Shown here in pieces: positions 61,372-64,000 of a stretch of DNA of 64,000 nucleotides. The DNA lies in contig NC_092188.1 in assembly GCF_043641665.1 (NCBI RefSeq), forward strand, positions 20,605,704 through 20,669,703, read 5' to 3'. The notes under the pieces were generated by a model, which had not been told where the DNA came from, made no database searches, and worked only from the letters and a program-made list of their open reading frames with translations. Each line of letters starts with the position of its first letter. Positions within the stretch are counted from its first letter, which is position 1. The position numbers and the translations under genes were made by a program. This stretch comes from Enoplosus armatus. Taxonomy: Eukaryota > Chordata > Actinopteri > Centrarchiformes > Enoplosidae.

Positions 61372-62254
61372 GAGTTTGGAGAGTATAAGGAATCCTGAGC
61401 AACTCTCTCTTCCTGTTGACTGGCGTCGTGCCCAGAGGGGTTTCCATGTTTCTGTGATGGCTGAGGAACAAGTCTGTGTAGCCACATTTGAGGACAGCAT
61501 GGTCGACACCTGGACACCTTTTGTATCATTTACAGTAACATCAGCTACACTCCATACATGACGTGGAACAGTTCCTCTGATTCTGTGACAAGCTGAAGAG
61601 GGACCAGGTGTCCGTTTTCATGATGAGTTTACTTACTCTGCAATACACAATTCATATGAGTTTATTCAAACCAAATCAAATAAGTAAATCAAATTTAGCG
61701 CATCATTTAGCCAGATTCACTGGAATAACTTCTCATTCTCTCATTTTTGCAGTTTCAGAAATAAATGATTGCACATCTATGGAGCAATTGGTTGTATTAA
61801 GATTAAATTAAGATTTATCTAGCAGGGGATGATGGCCAGGTTTGTTGCTAAGGGTTTGGCTATTTAGTCTAAACTTTGTCCTGGCGACAGCACTGGAGAG
61901 TCAGTCCTCAGCTGGACTCTTAATGTCCTCGGAGCCCAGCGAGCCAGTCTACTGAGCTGCTAATGGGTCCACACTCTTACCATCACCTCATCACTCAGCT
62001 TCTGGGAAAGCGTGGTCAGAAAAAAATTATGAGAAATCCCTGCTACGGTTTTATTCTCCACCTTAACAATAATACGCACTGTCACGTACGTTCTGCTGTT
62101 GTTGACTACTGCAGCTATTTGAGAGATGTAGTCATGCTCCATTTGCTGTATTTCCCTTAATACTCACTCTGTTTTATTTCATTCTATCGATTTCTCTGCA
62201 CAAATCATTCAGGTTTTATTTTGTACAAAAAATATGAAATATACACGACAAAGA

Positions 62255-62725
62255 TTCCGCCATTCTAGCAGAAGCACAGTGGAGCTTTGAGCTAAATGCT
62301 AACTCCATGACAATAATAAAACTAATACTAACATGCTGATGTTTTGCCGGTATAATGTGTACCATGATCACCATCTTAGTTTAACATGTCAGCATGCTAA
62401 CATTTACTAATTATTTAGCACTAAACACAATGTGTCATTAGCTTTGCAGGTATTTGTTCAGAGGATTGTTGTTATAAATAATTCCGATTCTGTGGGGGAC
62501 ATGAATGTCTGCACCAATTTTAATGGCCGATATTTGTTGAGAAATTTCACCCAAAAACAAAACTGTCAACCTGGTGGTGCCAGATAAAAAGTCAAGTGAT
62601 CACCAAAGTCAGAAGGTTTCATCCTCTCGGGACCACAAATGTACAACTGGCATCGTCATCCATTCAACAGTTGATATATTTCAGTCTGGACCCAACTGGT
62701 GGACCGACTGACAATCAAGCAAGCA
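62255..62725 (+). repeat. GCTAACATGCTAAC-family teleost repeat, copy C
   Basis: GAGCTAAATGCTAACTCCAT, TCAGCATGCTAACATTTACT, TAGCACTAAACACAATGTG, TTAGCTTTGCAGGTATTTG and GGTGGACCGACTGACAATC follow the order of the family. The copy has internal deletions compared with 52268-52700. Confidence 0.7.
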
Positions 62726-64000
62726 TTATTTAATCATAACCCCAAAAAAGGGATGCCATGCTATATGGCTTCCTTTAGACTTGTTAATGCAAGTAATTAG
62801 ACACATACTTTTCATACTTCTCAAACAGTATGTTGCACATAGCCATGAATCATCACACTGCTCTTCTGTCTGTCATGTAAATGAACAAATGCTATGATCA
62901 ATTTGGAAGTATTGTGAAGTCATTCTAAAGTATCGTCCATCTATTTGATGCTGCCCTGACCCAGTTCATCTGTGAGGTTTCATCCACTTATATTAGAAAT
63001 GTATGTAGTGTGGTAGCATACTGTAACAGAACCCATTACGTTCTACCTGGACAGCCACTTGCTCTTCAGTTCCCACAGCTCTCCCATAGCAGGTCTGCTC
63101 TCTCTCACTGTTGTGTGCCAGCTATTTGTCTAATAGCAAATCATTTGTCCTTTTGATGCTGCTGTCTGCTTCTCTCCTATGAAAAGAAGACAAATCAAGT
63201 ACATGTTTTACATACTGCCGACTCTGACCTTTAGCAGTTAAGGGGTTCAGTATATTCCCTCAGCAGACAAACACAAAAGCGTCTTTACAATGAAAACCAT
63301 GATCTTATATTTTGCTCTTGTTTGTAATTTGTTCTTTGTAATGTCCAGTCTTTTATCTGGACCCTGAATCTGAAATAAAGTTTGAATTGAACAGAATTGA
63401 ATGACATGTCTAAAATGTGATAATCTACCTCAGTTTTCATTTTTGGTAAACATGGCATGTCTCGTTTTATTATGTGAGAAATGAAACAGCAGAACACTGG
63501 TGTCCCTCAATGAAAAGAGGAATAATCAACCAATTTCAGTCTGGGAACTTTTATGTAACACCATGTGAGAGAAAACAGAGTGACCTTTCGTGACAGCAAT
63601 GCAAATGGCACATGGCTAAGTAAGTACAAAAAGATCAACCAGGCCAACGGGGGAAAAGAAAATGAGAGTTTTTTGTGCAGACTAAGTGACCTCTGCATGA
63701 TCAATCTGGCTGCTCTGTGAATTTGTTCTTTTTCACACAGTTTGACTCTCTGCCTTGTCTCTACATGCCACATAGCTAACTCTGTGTGTTTACTGTGAGA
63801 TGGAGTAGAAAGAGTCTCGTTCCCCTCTTTTTTCTTCCTGCTCTCCTCCTTTTAAAATGCAGACCGACAGCTGCACTTCAGCACCTCGGGGTTTAAGCTC
63901 AAGTGCAAGTATGGCCTTTTTAACCCCCTGATGGCTCCCTTCCTTTAACAATCTCCCTTTCAGGGCAGCTACAGCCCATGGAGGAGCCTATTCCCTGACC
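62726..64000. other. Right end of the window, no gene recognised
   Basis: An AATAAA at 63374-63379 (CTGAAATAAAGTTTG) follows T-rich sequence. With GAATTGAACAGAATTGAATG after it, it could be the poly(A) end of an unseen transcript or an old retroposed sequence. The last 120 bases hold the acceptor-like sites noted above. Confidence 0.3.
63885..63930 (+). other. Possible short exon at the window's right end
   Basis: A strong pyrimidine tract (CCCCTCTTTTTTCTTCCTGC continuing to ATGCAG) precedes ACCGACAGCTGCACTTCAGC, and a GTATGG donor-like site follows at about 63909. A second good acceptor (ATCTCCCTTTCAG) precedes GGCAGCTACAGCCCATGG near 63964. No protein family is recognised. The window ends before this can be judged. 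Confidence 0.15.

Larger units (their letters stand above)
54944..62254. other. Intergenic stretch without recognised gene
   Basis: The stretch contains the exon-like segment at 55302, an (AT)n tract at 57128, a dispersed repeat at 57895 and a CA tract at 61347. The remaining open frames are under 120 codons and show no family likeness. Confidence 0.5.

Noticed and set aside
1..64000. CRISPR arrays, operons, phage or bacterial mobile elements
   Set aside because: Intron-split coding sequence, teleost-type repeats and no ribosome-binding-site-led gene runs; nothing prokaryotic is supported.
1..64000. tRNA, rRNA or known microRNA genes
   Set aside because: I found no cloverleaf with A and B boxes, rRNA core sequence or microRNA hairpin that I could recognise; a covariance-model scan would be the decisive test.

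Overview
This window looks like chromosomal DNA of a bony fish, probably a percomorph teleost. Coding matter is sparse and sits in short exons with GT/AG splice sites. There are many (CA)n, (GT)n, (AT)n and poly-G tracts. The interspersed repeats are of types I know as widespread in teleosts, such as a LINE tail ending in TTCTGA repeats and the 'GCTAACATGCTAAC' family. There are no bacterial-style gene clusters. The species is inferred from repeat style and protein similarity only; no search was run.

The one gene I can name with confidence is bckdhb on the + strand. It encodes the E1-beta subunit of the mitochondrial branched-chain 2-oxo acid dehydrogenase. Its last two coding exons are at 17852-17938 and 26045-26185, separated by an intron of about 8.1 kb. 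They encode the final 75 residues, which are the end of the C-terminal transketolase-type domain. Bases 1-17851 carry no exon I can recognise and are read as the preceding intron. The 3' end probably lies near 28240, at an AATAAA followed by a T/G-rich stretch. A good splice donor only 11 bases after the stop codon suggests that part of the 3' UTR may be spliced.

From about 28.2 kb to the end I find no convincing gene. In human, a long gene-poor interval follows BCKDHB before TENT5A (from memory), and this stretch would fit such a gene desert. It holds fossil transposons and several repeat-free, CpG-containing blocks that could be regulatory. The transposon material includes a LINE 3' end with an intact reading frame (about 47.74-48.54 kb), a decayed LINE endonuclease fragment (about 30.5-30.9 kb), and a CAGTG-ended hAT-like MITE (54.0-54.9 kb) with a shorter relative inside the bckdhb intron (3.7-4.2 kb). 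There is also a TTAA-bounded MITE in the 3' UTR region (26.8-27.1 kb), and six copies or fragments of one teleost repeat family in both orientations.

Most open reading frames above 60 codons are chance frames or run through microsatellites and repeats. I did not find a new multi-gene system. The points most worth a second look are the 3' UTR architecture of bckdhb, the CpG-rich intronic block at 11.55-11.85 kb, the CRE/palindrome cluster at 45.04-45.12 kb, a repeat carrying a perfect CRE at 52.86 kb, and the copy-number difference of an internal minisatellite between the two hAT-like MITEs.
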